A stretch of DNA of 64,000 nt from Thermodesulfobacterium geofontis OPF15 (GCF_000215975.1 NC_015682.1:1488001-1552000); one strand, 5' to 3'; shown: positions 1-8,189, numbered from the stretch's first letter. Numbers and translations: made by a program. The notes: generated by a model not told the origin, from the sequence alone.

Positions 1-522
1 AATTTAAAATTAGTTTTATCTAAAAAAGAAATCTCTCAAAAAATTAAAGAATTAGCTAAAAAAATTGAAAAAGATTATAAGGATGAGCCTTTAATATTTA
101 TTGGAACCCTTAAAGGAGCTTTTATTTTTTTAGCTGATCTAGTGAGAAATATTAAAAATCCCAATGTGGAAATCGATTTTGTAAGGGTTAGAAGTTATGG
201 ATTTTCGGATACATCTTCTGGTAAAGTAGAAATTACAAAAGATATTGAAGTTTCCTTAGAAGGTAAAAATGTTATCTTAGTAGAAGATATAGTTGATACA
301 GGTATTACTTTAGAATTTCTTTATAATTACATAAAAACCCTTAATCCTAAGAGTTTAAAAATTTGCGTTTTAATTGATAAAAAAGAAAGAAGAAAAGTAA
401 GGATTCCTATAGATTATGTAGGTTTCGAAATAGAAAAAGGTTTTTTAGTAGGTTATGGACTTGATTTTGCTGAAAAATATAGGCATTTACCTCACATAAA
501 AGAGGTTATAAAAAATGAGTAA
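1..522 (+). CDS. hpt: Hypoxanthine phosphoribosyltransferase, 5' end cut by window
   Basis: Purine salvage enzyme that joins hypoxanthine or guanine to PRPP in the cytoplasm. The reading frame is open from base 1, so the true start lies outside the window; an internal methionine near 142 is not the start. Visible type I phosphoribosyltransferase features are the segment IGTLKGAFIFLADL near the N-terminus and the PRPP loop VILVEDIVDTGITL in the middle. About 173 residues are present, close to the usual length near 180, so only a few residues are missing. The last 8 bases overlap the start of a small membrane protein gene, suggesting they are co-transcribed. The family assignment is firm; guanine versus hypoxanthine preference cannot be read. 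Confidence 0.9.
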   Translation, partial: NLKLVLSKKEISQKIKELAKKIEKDYKDEPLIFIGTLKGAFIFLADLVRNIKNPNVEIDFVRVRSYGFSDTSSGKVEITKDIEVSLEGKNVILVEDIVDTGITLEFLYNYIKTLNPKSLKICVLIDKKERRKVRIPIDYVGFEIEKGFLVGYGLDFAEKYRHLPHIKEVIKNE

Positions 523-637
523 AAAGAAATTTGTATGGAATTATCTCAAAAATAGTCCTTGGTATATGTGGGTGATAAGAATTACAGGGGCAATTCTTAT
601 TGCTTATATTGTAATTAATGCCTTAAAACTTAAATAG
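515..637 (+). CDS. Small membrane protein, 40 aa, unknown function
   Basis: A 40-codon frame starting MSKKKFVWNYL with one hydrophobic segment (residues about 18-36, RITGAILIAYIVINALK) preceded by a lysine- and tryptophan-rich stretch. It looks like a single-pass membrane peptide with its N-terminus in the cytoplasm. The ATG overlaps the hpt stop region by 8 bases and the frame stops 4 bases before the end of the convergent NrfD-like gene. The frame exactly fills the space between two genes, which argues for a real gene, but the ribosome site (AGAGG) is weak. I do not recognise the family. It might accompany the neighbouring membrane redox complex, though it is on the other strand. Confidence 0.55.
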   Translation: MSKKKFVWNYLKNSPWYMWVIRITGAILIAYIVINALKLK

Positions 638-641
638 CTAC

Positions 642-1856
642 TTAATGCTCAGATTTATACTTAGGATGTTCATAAAGTACAGGCATACGATTTAACACAA
701 AACGATAGGTCAAAACTAATAAAGTAACTACACCTGCACTAAGAGCTATCTCAGTCCAAGCTGGATAATATTTTTGAGAGAAAGGTACATACCATTTATA
801 AGCTATTAAACACACATTTAAACGATTTACTATTACTCCAAAAGCAGTTAACACTGCTCCTAATTTTACAAGCCAAACAATTCTATTTCTAACAGCAGAA
901 GTAAACATAAGTGCTGGAATAAAAACAAAGGCAATTAATTCAACTGCATACCAAAATCCATAAAATCCTTTTAGATAATGCCACTTTTCATAGTGGGCAA
1001 AATCAAGAAGTTTTAAAATTAAATAAATATAAAGGGCACAGGCTGCAGCTTTTCCTAATCCAATAAGCTTTTTGTTAAAATCTTCTTCATCAAAGTCTTT
1101 TATTTGATGCTTAAAAGCTTTATGAGTAATAGTTCCTTCAATAATAACAATTGAAATTCCTCCAAAGATTGCTGAAATAAGAAAAAAAGGAGGTAATAAT
1201 GCTGAATACCATAAAGGATGAAGTTTATAAGGAACCACTAAATATAAACCACCAAGAGCTGACTGATGTCCTCCAGCAATAATCACTCCAAAAATAGTTG
1301 CCCAAATAACAAGTTTAGCAAAGAAATCACGAGCTCTTTTTAAATCTAACCATTCAAATACTACCGGAGCAAATTCTATAAGACAAATAATTGTATAAAG
1401 GAAGAAATGCCAACCTACTAAGAATAGAACAGAAGAAAAGCCCCAAGACCATATTAATAAATTATATAAATTGTAATATCTTCCCAAATCAAATAAAAGT
1501 GCAAAAATAGCAAAAACATATCCAAGAAGACTTGATAAAGCTACAGGTTTTGCAAAATGGTGGTATTCTTTAAGACCAAATAAATGAATTGCAGTCCCCA
1601 CTGTAAGCCCAGGTGCTGCAAGAGCAATACCTACTAAAATATCAAAACCAATCCAAAAACCCCAGGGGTATTCATCTGAAAGATTTGTAGCAGGACCTAA
1701 TCCATAAATAAGTCTATATACCATAGCATAAATTCCGAAAATTAAAATTATAAGGGCAATCATATTTCCAATAGTGATATTATCTTTTATGAATTCTCCA
1801 AATGTTCTTCCCATAAGAATTTTTTCTCTAAACCAAGAGGTATTATTTCTTTCCAT
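642..1856 (-). CDS. hmcC: NrfD/HmcC-type quinol-interacting membrane subunit
   Basis: Integral membrane subunit of the Hmc-type redox complex, expected to exchange electrons with the menaquinone pool. The roughly 404-residue protein is almost entirely hydrophobic, with about ten predicted transmembrane helices and the NrfD/PsrC-like feature YPWGFWIGFDILVGIALAAP near the N-terminus. I chose the ATG at 1856 because AGGAGAGGG lies just upstream; the same frame stays open to 1877 with weaker support. It overlaps the end of the ferredoxin subunit by 14 bases, so the two are translationally coupled. It is the last gene of the operon that begins with tmcD. DsrP or another NrfD paralogue would look similar; the neighbours make HmcC the best name. 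Confidence 0.85.
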   Translation of the reverse strand: MERNNTSWFREKILMGRTFGEFIKDNITIGNMIALIILIFGIYAMVYRLIYGLGPATNLSDEYPWGFWIGFDILVGIALAAPGLTVGTAIHLFGLKEYHHFAKPVALSSLLGYVFAIFALLFDLGRYYNLYNLLIWSWGFSSVLFLVGWHFFLYTIICLIEFAPVVFEWLDLKRARDFFAKLVIWATIFGVIIAGGHQSALGGLYLVVPYKLHPLWYSALLPPFFLISAIFGGISIVIIEGTITHKAFKHQIKDFDEEDFNKKLIGLGKAAACALYIYLILKLLDFAHYEKWHYLKGFYGFWYAVELIAFVFIPALMFTSAVRNRIVWLVKLGAVLTAFGVIVNRLNVCLIAYKWYVPFSQKYYPAWTEIALSAGVVTLLVLTYRFVLNRMPVLYEHPKYKSEH

Positions 1857-2862
1857 GGCCCTCTCCTTTTTCCTCATTTATGGATTGTTTTTTCTTGCGG
1901 GATTTTGAAATTTGATAATAGGCTCCAAAAACTAAAGGCCAAGCTCCTACCACTTCAAAAAGTTTTACCATAAATAAAAATCTCTCACTATATTCTGGTA
2001 TAGGAGTTTCTTCAAGTTTTGGAAATCCTATTTCTTCAAAAGGAACTGGCGATATATAAAGCCAACTTGTCCCACCTACTTCTTTTTCTCCATATACATG
2101 AGGAACATATTTACCGGGATTATTATGAATCCTTTCCCAAGCTATTTTAATAATTTCACTTCTTTTACCAAAAGTTAAAGCTCCTGCAGTACAAATCTCT
2201 ACACAAGCAGGGACTTTACCTTCAACTATTCTATCATAACACATGGTGCATTTTGTAATTTGTGGAGTAATTGGATCATAATATTCATAGGCAGGGATAT
2301 CAAAAGGACAAGCTACCATACAATATCTACATCCAACACATACACTTTTATTATAAATAACAGGACCTTCAGGGGTTTTTCTGTAGGCTTCAACTAAACA
2401 GGCAGAATAACAGCCAGGATGTACACAATGCATACACTGTCTTTTTACATAAAGAGGTGTTCCATCTTTGGTATAAAATCTATTTACTACAGTAAAATTC
2501 CCAGCATGAGGTCTTCTTATTTTATCAAAAACTGAAGGCTTTTGATGAACAGAAGCCTCAAACTCCTTTAATGGTCTATTAGGATTTTGGTTCCATTCAT
2601 TACATGCCCATTCACATCTTCTGCATCCAATACACTTAGAAATATCTACTAAAACTGCATAAGGTTCTTCTGGAGGGGGCAAATGCTTTTTCTTTCTTTC
2701 CTCATAAATTTTCCAAACTTTTTCATTAGCTTTATTCCCGGTAGCATAAATAGATGGTGCATCTCCTTTACTGTATGCCTGAGAAATTGAGGGTTTAGTA
2801 ATTATTAATGTCCCAGCTAAAGCTCCCAATCCTTTTAAAAATTCCCTTCTATTTAACTTCAT
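1843..2862 (-). CDS. hmcB: HmcB/DsrO-type periplasmic four-cluster ferredoxin subunit
   Basis: Electron-transfer subunit with a twin-arginine-type leader (NRREFLKG at residues 4-11), so it is probably exported folded. Cysteine groups consistent with four [4Fe-4S] clusters are visible. They are CIGCRRCEWAC at 77-87, CMHCVHPGCYSAC, CVGCRYCMVAC, and CTMCYDRI continuing to VPACVEIC. A hydrophobic stretch near the C-terminus (VVGAWPLVFGAYY) may anchor it in the membrane, a trait of HmcB-like subunits. The 339-residue length fits the family. In the operon it sits between the HmcD-like peptide and the NrfD-type subunit, the usual pairing. It should pass electrons between the 16-haem cytochrome and the membrane subunit. 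The distinction from DsrO or TtrB/PsrB paralogues rests on context. Confidence 0.88.
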   Translation of the reverse strand: MKLNRREFLKGLGALAGTLIITKPSISQAYSKGDAPSIYATGNKANEKVWKIYEERKKKHLPPPEEPYAVLVDISKCIGCRRCEWACNEWNQNPNRPLKEFEASVHQKPSVFDKIRRPHAGNFTVVNRFYTKDGTPLYVKRQCMHCVHPGCYSACLVEAYRKTPEGPVIYNKSVCVGCRYCMVACPFDIPAYEYYDPITPQITKCTMCYDRIVEGKVPACVEICTAGALTFGKRSEIIKIAWERIHNNPGKYVPHVYGEKEVGGTSWLYISPVPFEEIGFPKLEETPIPEYSERFLFMVKLFEVVGAWPLVFGAYYQISKSRKKKQSINEEKGEGHGKK

Positions 2863-2875
2863 AAATAGCCCCCTT

Positions 2876-2992
2876 TTAATATTTCCGCTCTGTGCTTAAG
2901 AGATAATAAATAAATATAAAAACAAAAGCTGCTGTAACTGCAACTACATATTCAAATCCATGAGCAGTAAACAATTGTTCTATAGCATACAT
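2876..2992 (-). CDS. HmcD-like small membrane subunit, 38 aa
   Basis: A 38-residue frame, MYAIEQLFTAHGFEYVV onward, fills the gap between the 16-haem cytochrome and the ferredoxin subunit. It is preceded by a strong ribosome site (AAGGAGAGAG, about 4 bases before the ATG). It has one transmembrane helix (about residues 14-31) and a short basic tail ending ERKY. Hmc operons of sulfate reducers carry a small HmcD membrane protein at the matching place, so I read this as the equivalent. At this length homology cannot be proven by eye. It is short enough to be missed by automatic annotation, but position and ribosome site make it convincing. Confidence 0.72.
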   Translation of the reverse strand: MYAIEQLFTAHGFEYVVAVTAAFVFIFIYYLLSTERKY

Positions 2993-3007
2993 ATTTCTCT
3001 CTCCTTC

Positions 3008-4741
3008 TTATCTTTTTATTCCAAGCACATCTGTTGGTAAAGGTCTTGGACTCTTTTCTTTATGGCAATCGGTACATCTATGAGTAGGTTTCTCAAGTCT
3101 CATATTGTCATGACAACCAATACACTGCACATGGTATGCAGATTGTAATTTTAACTTATTAGGATTAACAGGGTTAAAATACTTAGGATGACAATTCTGA
3201 CAGGATGGAGGTATATCTTTTTTAGCTTCAGCAGAAGATTTTCTTTGATGATGACATCCCTCACAAAGAACTTTTAAATCATTATGAAAATACCTTGCCA
3301 ATTTATTATTATTGGAAATATCTACTAATTTATCTATAATTTTGCGATGTGGAAAATCTGCAGGTTCAAATTCTTTTTCTAATACCTTTATTTTAATTTC
3401 CTTTTTAACTACTTGAGGATCAAGCCCAGCTGTTGAAAGTGACGGAGGTAAAGTAACTTCTTTTTTACCTGTATGACATCTATCACATACTTCTTTATTA
3501 GGTTCCTTAGCTTTAATATCTATTAGAGGAATAAATTTGTGACATCCTGCACAATCTTTTTCCAGTTTCTTTTTATTATGACATCCTGCACAACTATGTT
3601 CTGAAAAAGGAGCATGATAGGCATCTACTAAATTTACCCAAGCTCCCTCAGGAATCCCTTCTAATTTATGACAATCTTTACAGGCTCTTAATCTTTCATG
3701 ATGACAAACTCTGCAGGTTTTATGATAATATTCATGATTTTTATGATTAAAACCAACACCTTTCATTTTGGCATTTTCTATGTTTATAAAATAGGTTTCC
3801 TTTTGTCCTCTATCCGGACGCGGAACTTTCTCAAGATCAGCTATAGTTCTATATTTTCCTGTATGGCATTTTCCACACTCAAGTGGAGGAGCTTTTTCTC
3901 CTTCCTTTTTGCTAACTTCCATTTCTTTATTAATTTTTATATGACAGCTCAAACATCTTTCATGAGCAGTTTTTTGATAAGAAAGTCTCTTTTCTGTAGT
4001 AACTTTAACTATTTGAGAAAGTTCTGATCCTCTCTTTTTCTTACTTAGGTCATGACAATAATAACAAGATTCCTCTGTTCCATTTTGATAAACTAATTTT
4101 TTTTCTTTTAAATCATAGGTATGGTGACAAAGACCACAGTCTTTTTCTCCTGTTCTTTCTTTAAGCTTTGTTTCATGGTCATAATGAAATTTAGGATCAA
4201 ACTCAACCAATGGATACTTTATTTTAACAAATTCCTTTTCCTTTACATGACAATCTCCACAAGTAAGAGGACCTGCTTTTTTCTTCTCTTTTAACTTTTC
4301 TTTATGACAACCTATACATTCATCATGATAGGCTTTCTTATAAGCTTCTTTGTCTAACTTAACTATTTTCTTGGGAAATTCAAAAACTAAAACATCTCTT
4401 TCTTCTGTTTTCTTTTCTTTTATTATTTCATCTTCTTTTTTTATCCTAGTTAACTCTTCTTTTTTCTCTCTGTGACAAACACTACATGTTTCCCACTCTT
4501 TCTTTCCTTCTTTTTTAATGGCCTCTACATGCTTTTTATGATCAAAAATAACCGGGGGTCTTTCTAAGGAGCCAAATATTTCTGTATGAGCAATAACAAT
4601 TTTATCCTCCGGCTTAGTAATTATTATTTCCTTAGAAGGTGGAATAGCCGGTGCAGTATAAACCTGTTTTATTCCATAGACAATAAGGATTAAATAAATT
4701 AAAGCTCCCAAAAGTATTAAAAATAGTGTTTCTTTTCTCAT
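3008..4741 (-). CDS. hmcA: 16-haem high-molecular-weight cytochrome c (HmcA)
   Basis: Membrane-anchored periplasmic electron reservoir of the Hmc complex. I count exactly 16 CxxCH haem-binding motifs in 577 residues, from CSVCH near residue 87 to CTDCH near the C-terminus, matching the 16 haems of the HmcA family. Additional scattered histidines can supply the distal ligands. The N-terminus is one hydrophobic helix (residues about 5-28) without an obvious cleavage site, so it may remain as an anchor. Lysine and glutamate content is very high, common in thermophile cytochromes. Ribosome site AAAAGGAG precedes the ATG. It is encoded between the HdrD-like subunit and the HmcD-like peptide. Cytochrome maturation genes are not in the window. 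Confidence 0.93.
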   Translation of the reverse strand: MRKETLFLILLGALIYLILIVYGIKQVYTAPAIPPSKEIIITKPEDKIVIAHTEIFGSLERPPVIFDHKKHVEAIKKEGKKEWETCSVCHREKKEELTRIKKEDEIIKEKKTEERDVLVFEFPKKIVKLDKEAYKKAYHDECIGCHKEKLKEKKKAGPLTCGDCHVKEKEFVKIKYPLVEFDPKFHYDHETKLKERTGEKDCGLCHHTYDLKEKKLVYQNGTEESCYYCHDLSKKKRGSELSQIVKVTTEKRLSYQKTAHERCLSCHIKINKEMEVSKKEGEKAPPLECGKCHTGKYRTIADLEKVPRPDRGQKETYFINIENAKMKGVGFNHKNHEYYHKTCRVCHHERLRACKDCHKLEGIPEGAWVNLVDAYHAPFSEHSCAGCHNKKKLEKDCAGCHKFIPLIDIKAKEPNKEVCDRCHTGKKEVTLPPSLSTAGLDPQVVKKEIKIKVLEKEFEPADFPHRKIIDKLVDISNNNKLARYFHNDLKVLCEGCHHQRKSSAEAKKDIPPSCQNCHPKYFNPVNPNKLKLQSAYHVQCIGCHDNMRLEKPTHRCTDCHKEKSPRPLPTDVLGIKR

Positions 4742-4754
4742 ATTCTACTCCTTT

Positions 4755-6149
4755 TTATCCTTCTTCAGGTAACATTTCTTCAGGAATATACATAGTATTA
4801 ACTATAAGTTCATCAAAAAACATGGTTTTTACAGGTAATTTGTAATAATTTATTATATCTTTTATCCCTACGTTACAATTATGACAGGGTGTAATTACTA
4901 TTTTTGCTCCTGTTGCCATAATTTGTTCAGCTTTTATTCTATTTCCTCTTGCCTTATGAGAAATCCACTGAGCTAATACAGCAAGACCTCCCCCTGCATT
5001 GCAACAGAAATTATGCTCCCTATTTGGATACATTTCTCTAAAATCTTCGCAACATTGCTCTACAATATATCTAAACTTTTCTGCTGCACCTGCCCTTCTT
5101 ATAACATTACAAGGATCCTGTAAAGTTACAGGTTCTTTTATTCTTTTTGCAGGATCTATCTTAATTCTTCCACTAACTAAAAGTTCATAGTAAAATTCAC
5201 CTGGATGCATAGCTTCAAAAGGTGTTTCTTTATATCCTAACATAGGTGGTGCCACATAACTTGTGGCAAATCTCGGGTGCCCTCACTCAGTTAAAATTAA
5301 TTTTTTAGCCCGCAGTCGTGCTGCATTATCATAAAGCCCCCTTACAATTCTTTGCATAGTAAAGAAGTCACGAATAAACATGGGCATATTACTACTATCC
5401 CAAGAATCATTCATAGTAACCATTGTCCACTTCACACCAGCTACCTGAAATATTTTAGCAATACGGTCTATATGATAAACTCCTGCCTTTGGTTCAGCAG
5501 CAAGGGGATACCATATAACTTCAACTCCTTCTAAATCCATAGGAATTCTTAAATTCTTTAATTCATACATGCCCTCTTCTTCTCTCCAAAATAGCGTATC
5601 AATATAATCACTTTGGGACATCCATACCTGATTCAATGTAGCCATAAAAGCTTGATTCATCTCAAACATTCTTTGAGGAACAACCCCTAAAAGGAAACAA
5701 AATCTTCTTACTAATCCAATAATAAAGGTAATATCTAAACCAAAGGGACAATATAAACTACAACGATGACATATATTACATTCAGTAAATGCTATTCTTG
5801 CAATATCATACACTAAACTTGGTTCTACTTTCCCTTTTCTTTTCATCAATTCCCAAACAGTCATTTTTACTTTTGAAACAGGTGCATAGGTTGGATCCCT
5901 ATCATTTGATAAATACCACTGGCATGCTTCGGCACAAAGTCCACAATGTATACATGTTTCTACAATAGCTTTAATTCTTGCAGTTTCTTTCCCAAAAACT
6001 GCTTGATAAGCTTTTTCTATTTTTTCTGGTGTTATTCTTTTTATTGTCTCATCAAGACCAGGATCCTCAATTTTAGGTCTTACATATTCAGGAAAATGAG
6101 AACTTACATATACTTCTTTTTCTTCTGAAACTTCCGGCTTAATTGCCAT
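4755..6149 (-). CDS. hmcF: HmcF/TmcB-type HdrD-like iron-sulfur subunit, predicted selenoprotein (TGA at 5283-5285 read as Sec)
   Basis: Cytoplasmic subunit related to heterodisulfide reductase HdrD. Read through the in-frame TGA it gives 464 residues, the normal HmcF size. Two [4Fe-4S] motifs are present, CIHCGLCAEAC at 66-76 and CNICHRCSLYC at 124-134. The second CCG domain has C347, the pair C382-C383, and C422/C425 (PCHNC). The TGA is residue 289, in LILTE-U-GHPRFA, where the family has a conserved ECGH. Frame is kept on both sides with no sense-codon gap. The downstream half has no plausible ribosome site or ATG of its own (first alternative is a GTG at 5255). A SECIS-like hairpin follows the TGA. 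Alternatives are a true nonsense mutation or a base-call error in a TGC or TGT cysteine codon. The ribosome site GGGGGG precedes the ATG. Confidence 0.85.
5250..5285 (-). promoter_or_regulatory. Predicted bacterial SECIS element with UGA codon
   Basis: In the transcript the UGA (5285-5283) is followed by a perfect 7-base-pair stem, UGCCACA (5268-5262) with UGUGGCA (5256-5250), closing a 5-base loop AGUUA (5261-5257). The loop begins 21 bases after the UGA. Known bacterial SECIS elements have the apical loop roughly 16-37 bases after the UGA and a guanine among the first two loop bases; both hold here. The hairpin is inside the coding sequence, so its bases also encode conserved protein. It would bind SelB to direct selenocysteine insertion. 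The selA, selB, selC and selD genes are not in the window. Confidence 0.75.
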
Positions 6150-6170
6150 TATTTATCCCCCCTTATTTTT

Positions 6171-6842
6171 TTACCAATCCTTTGTTTTCCAACTTGCTGC
6201 TTGAGAAGCCATCCAAGCCCTTGTAAAGAAGAAGTAATACATATGGGTAAGTCTTGTAAATGGAATAGCTATAAGCATTATCTCCCCAAATAGAATATGA
6301 AGATTTAACATAGCCCTATAAGGTAATAGCCATTGATAATGAGCTAAAAAACCCGTTAAGAAAGTAAAAAGACATATAAATACAAAGATAAAATCAGAAT
6401 AGGTAGTAACAAATCTAACTGTAGGATCAAATATTCTTCTTCCAATAAAAAACAAACACCCAATAATTACAAAAATTGACCAAACATCTGCTACAGTCTC
6501 TGGTAAAGTCCACCAAGAAATTTTCCAAGATTCATACCATAAAGCATTATGGGCATAAAGAAAAATAGGAATAAAAACTATACCTGTATGGAAAACAAAA
6601 GTAAAAAGGGTAAAGTAAGGTCTAAGCCTCCAGCTTCTTGAACCAAAAGGAATTAACCAATGAAAATAAGATTTAATAGCTGCTTTAAGATTAATAAAAG
6701 GTAACACAACTTTCTCTTTCTTAGCTAAATTTATTAAGGTGTAAATTCTATAAATACTTCCAACTATAAAAACTATAAAAGTTATCCATACCATTGGACC
6801 TCTTAAAAAACTGTAAAGAGCTACACTTTCTAAAAACCCCAT
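6171..6842 (-). CDS. hmcE: HmcE/TmcC/DsrM-type cytochrome b membrane subunit
   Basis: Membrane cytochrome b of the Hmc/Tmc complex, related to the gamma subunit of respiratory nitrate reductase; it would bind haem b and interact with menaquinone. The 223-residue protein shows about five to six transmembrane segments, with histidines in or near helices (FTLFTFVFHTGIVF, FLAHYQWLLP, LNLHILFGEIMLIAIP, RLTHMYYFF) that could be haem ligands. It lies 21 bases upstream of the HdrD-like gene, the usual arrangement for cytochrome b plus CCG-domain partners (HmcE-HmcF, TmcC-TmcB, DsrM-DsrK). Ribosome site GGGAAGG precedes the ATG. The choice among these names is by context; tmcC would be equally defensible because tmcD is the next gene upstream. 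Confidence 0.87.
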   Translation of the reverse strand: MGFLESVALYSFLRGPMVWITFIVFIVGSIYRIYTLINLAKKEKVVLPFINLKAAIKSYFHWLIPFGSRSWRLRPYFTLFTFVFHTGIVFIPIFLYAHNALWYESWKISWWTLPETVADVWSIFVIIGCLFFIGRRIFDPTVRFVTTYSDFIFVFICLFTFLTGFLAHYQWLLPYRAMLNLHILFGEIMLIAIPFTRLTHMYYFFFTRAWMASQAASWKTKDW

Positions 6843-6858
6843 ATCCTTCCCTCTTTAT

Positions 6859-8121
6859 TTATATTTCATTAACAGAAAAAACTTTTCTGCAATACTTACC
6901 ATCTTTTATACATCTTACAAGAATTTTAGAACCATCCGGACTAAAAACAGGGTCCCATAACCATTCATAGGCTTCTTTACTAACTTTTCCATCAACTACA
7001 ATAAAATATTTTCCGTCTTTTTCTGCTCTAACAGCTATCTTATCCCCTGTTGGAGAAAATATCGGATCCCATACATTATCAAACCAAGTTTCCCAAGGAT
7101 ATCCGTCAACTGCTATGGTCCATTTATTATTATGTTTTACTACAGCAGCTACCTTTTTACTATCTGGACTAAAATGAGGATCTAAAACCATCTGATTAAA
7201 AGTAATCTTCCAAGGATTCCCATCTATAGCTACAGTCCATTCTCCCGAAGCTAAAGCTACAACTGCTGCTATTTTTTTACCATCAGGACTAAATTTTTGT
7301 TTCCAAACTTGCAAAAAGTAAGGCCATATAGGATCTCCATTTTTAGCCAAAGTCCATCCTTCTTGTGTTTGAACAGGTGCAATTACATCAGAACTCTTAG
7401 GTACAAAAATAGGCTCCCAACAACCCCCGAATTCTTTATTCCAAGTTTTACCGTCAACTGCTATAGTATATTTAGAAAGATCAGTCATTACACAAACTGC
7501 TACATGATTCCCATCATCGCTAAATACACCACCATAAATACTCATAAATGAATTATCCCAGGGTATACCATCAACTGCAATAGTATAATTTTTTTCATAA
7601 AACCAAAAAATATCTAATTCTCTTCTTGGATTTATCTGCACACGAGAAGCTGTTCTTTGACCATCAGGGCTCATTATTACGTCTCTTACTTCAACAAAAA
7701 GATTTTCCCAAGGTTGATCATTAAGACAAACTCCTTGGGTCATTTCTGGAGTTCTAAAATTAATGGCTATACTTTTGGTGTCAGGACTTAAAGTTAGATT
7801 CCATGCCATATCAAAAGTATTTTCCCAACGAGTTTCACCTTTCTCTCCTATTATTAAATTCCACTGATAATCTGCATAACCAAGACAAATAGGCTCATTA
7901 TCTAAATTAAACTTAAGAGAATACATCCTATCAAAAAGTTCTTCCCAGGTCTCTCCATTTATACATAAGGTAAATTTACGAGTTTCAGGTTGAACAATTC
8001 CTGCAATTTTTTCTCCATCAGGAGAAGGAGTAAGTTCTCTTATATCAATAAATTTTTCCTTCCACTCATTTATATTTGCAATTACTTTATTCTTAGTCTC
8101 CCAATCCCAACCTTCTCTCAT
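6859..8121 (-). CDS. tmcD: TmcD-like tryptophan-rich beta-propeller protein
   Basis: A 420-residue soluble protein built of repeated blade-like units. FSPDGKKIA or SPDSKKVA alternates with WTIAVDGNPW or FIVVDGKV, about eight to nine times across the length. It is unusually rich in tryptophan. There is no signal peptide and no transmembrane segment, so it should be cytoplasmic. Length and tryptophan richness match TmcD of the Desulfovibrio Tmc complex (about 420 residues), whose role is not known. It is the first gene of the operon, just behind a recognisable promoter, and has ribosome site GGGAGG. Finding it beside a 16-haem HmcA rather than the tetrahaem TmcA makes this operon a mixture of the two described types. 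A general WD40-like propeller is the fallback call. Confidence 0.78.
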   Translation of the reverse strand: MREGWDWETKNKVIANINEWKEKFIDIRELTPSPDGEKIAGIVQPETRKFTLCINGETWEELFDRMYSLKFNLDNEPICLGYADYQWNLIIGEKGETRWENTFDMAWNLTLSPDTKSIAINFRTPEMTQGVCLNDQPWENLFVEVRDVIMSPDGQRTASRVQINPRRELDIFWFYEKNYTIAVDGIPWDNSFMSIYGGVFSDDGNHVAVCVMTDLSKYTIAVDGKTWNKEFGGCWEPIFVPKSSDVIAPVQTQEGWTLAKNGDPIWPYFLQVWKQKFSPDGKKIAAVVALASGEWTVAIDGNPWKITFNQMVLDPHFSPDSKKVAAVVKHNNKWTIAVDGYPWETWFDNVWDPIFSPTGDKIAVRAEKDGKYFIVVDGKVSKEAYEWLWDPVFSPDGSKILVRCIKDGKYCRKVFSVNEI

Positions 8122-8160
8122 TAAAATTATCCTCCCTCTAAGAATACTTTTAAATTTAAA

Positions 8161-8189
8161 ATTTTGGTAAAACTCTCCAAAAAAGTCAA
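8161..8189 (-). promoter_or_regulatory. Sigma-70-type promoter of the Hmc/Tmc operon
   Basis: On the minus strand TTGACT (8189-8184), a 17-base spacer and CAAAAT (8166-8161) stand about 40 bases before the tmcD ATG. The -35 box matches five of six consensus bases and the -10 box four of six. The surrounding 170 bases between the uvrA-like stop and tmcD are very AT-rich. I see no clear operator or terminator hairpin there. Confidence 0.55.

Noticed and set aside
3698-4027. Long open frame antisense to the 16-haem cytochrome
   Set aside because: It is a shadow of the lysine-rich coding sequence; it has no recognisable domain or ribosome site.
4755-6149. Two separate genes instead of one selenoprotein gene
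   Set aside because: The second half lacks an ATG and ribosome site, the frame is unbroken apart from the TGA, and the total length equals the normal family length.
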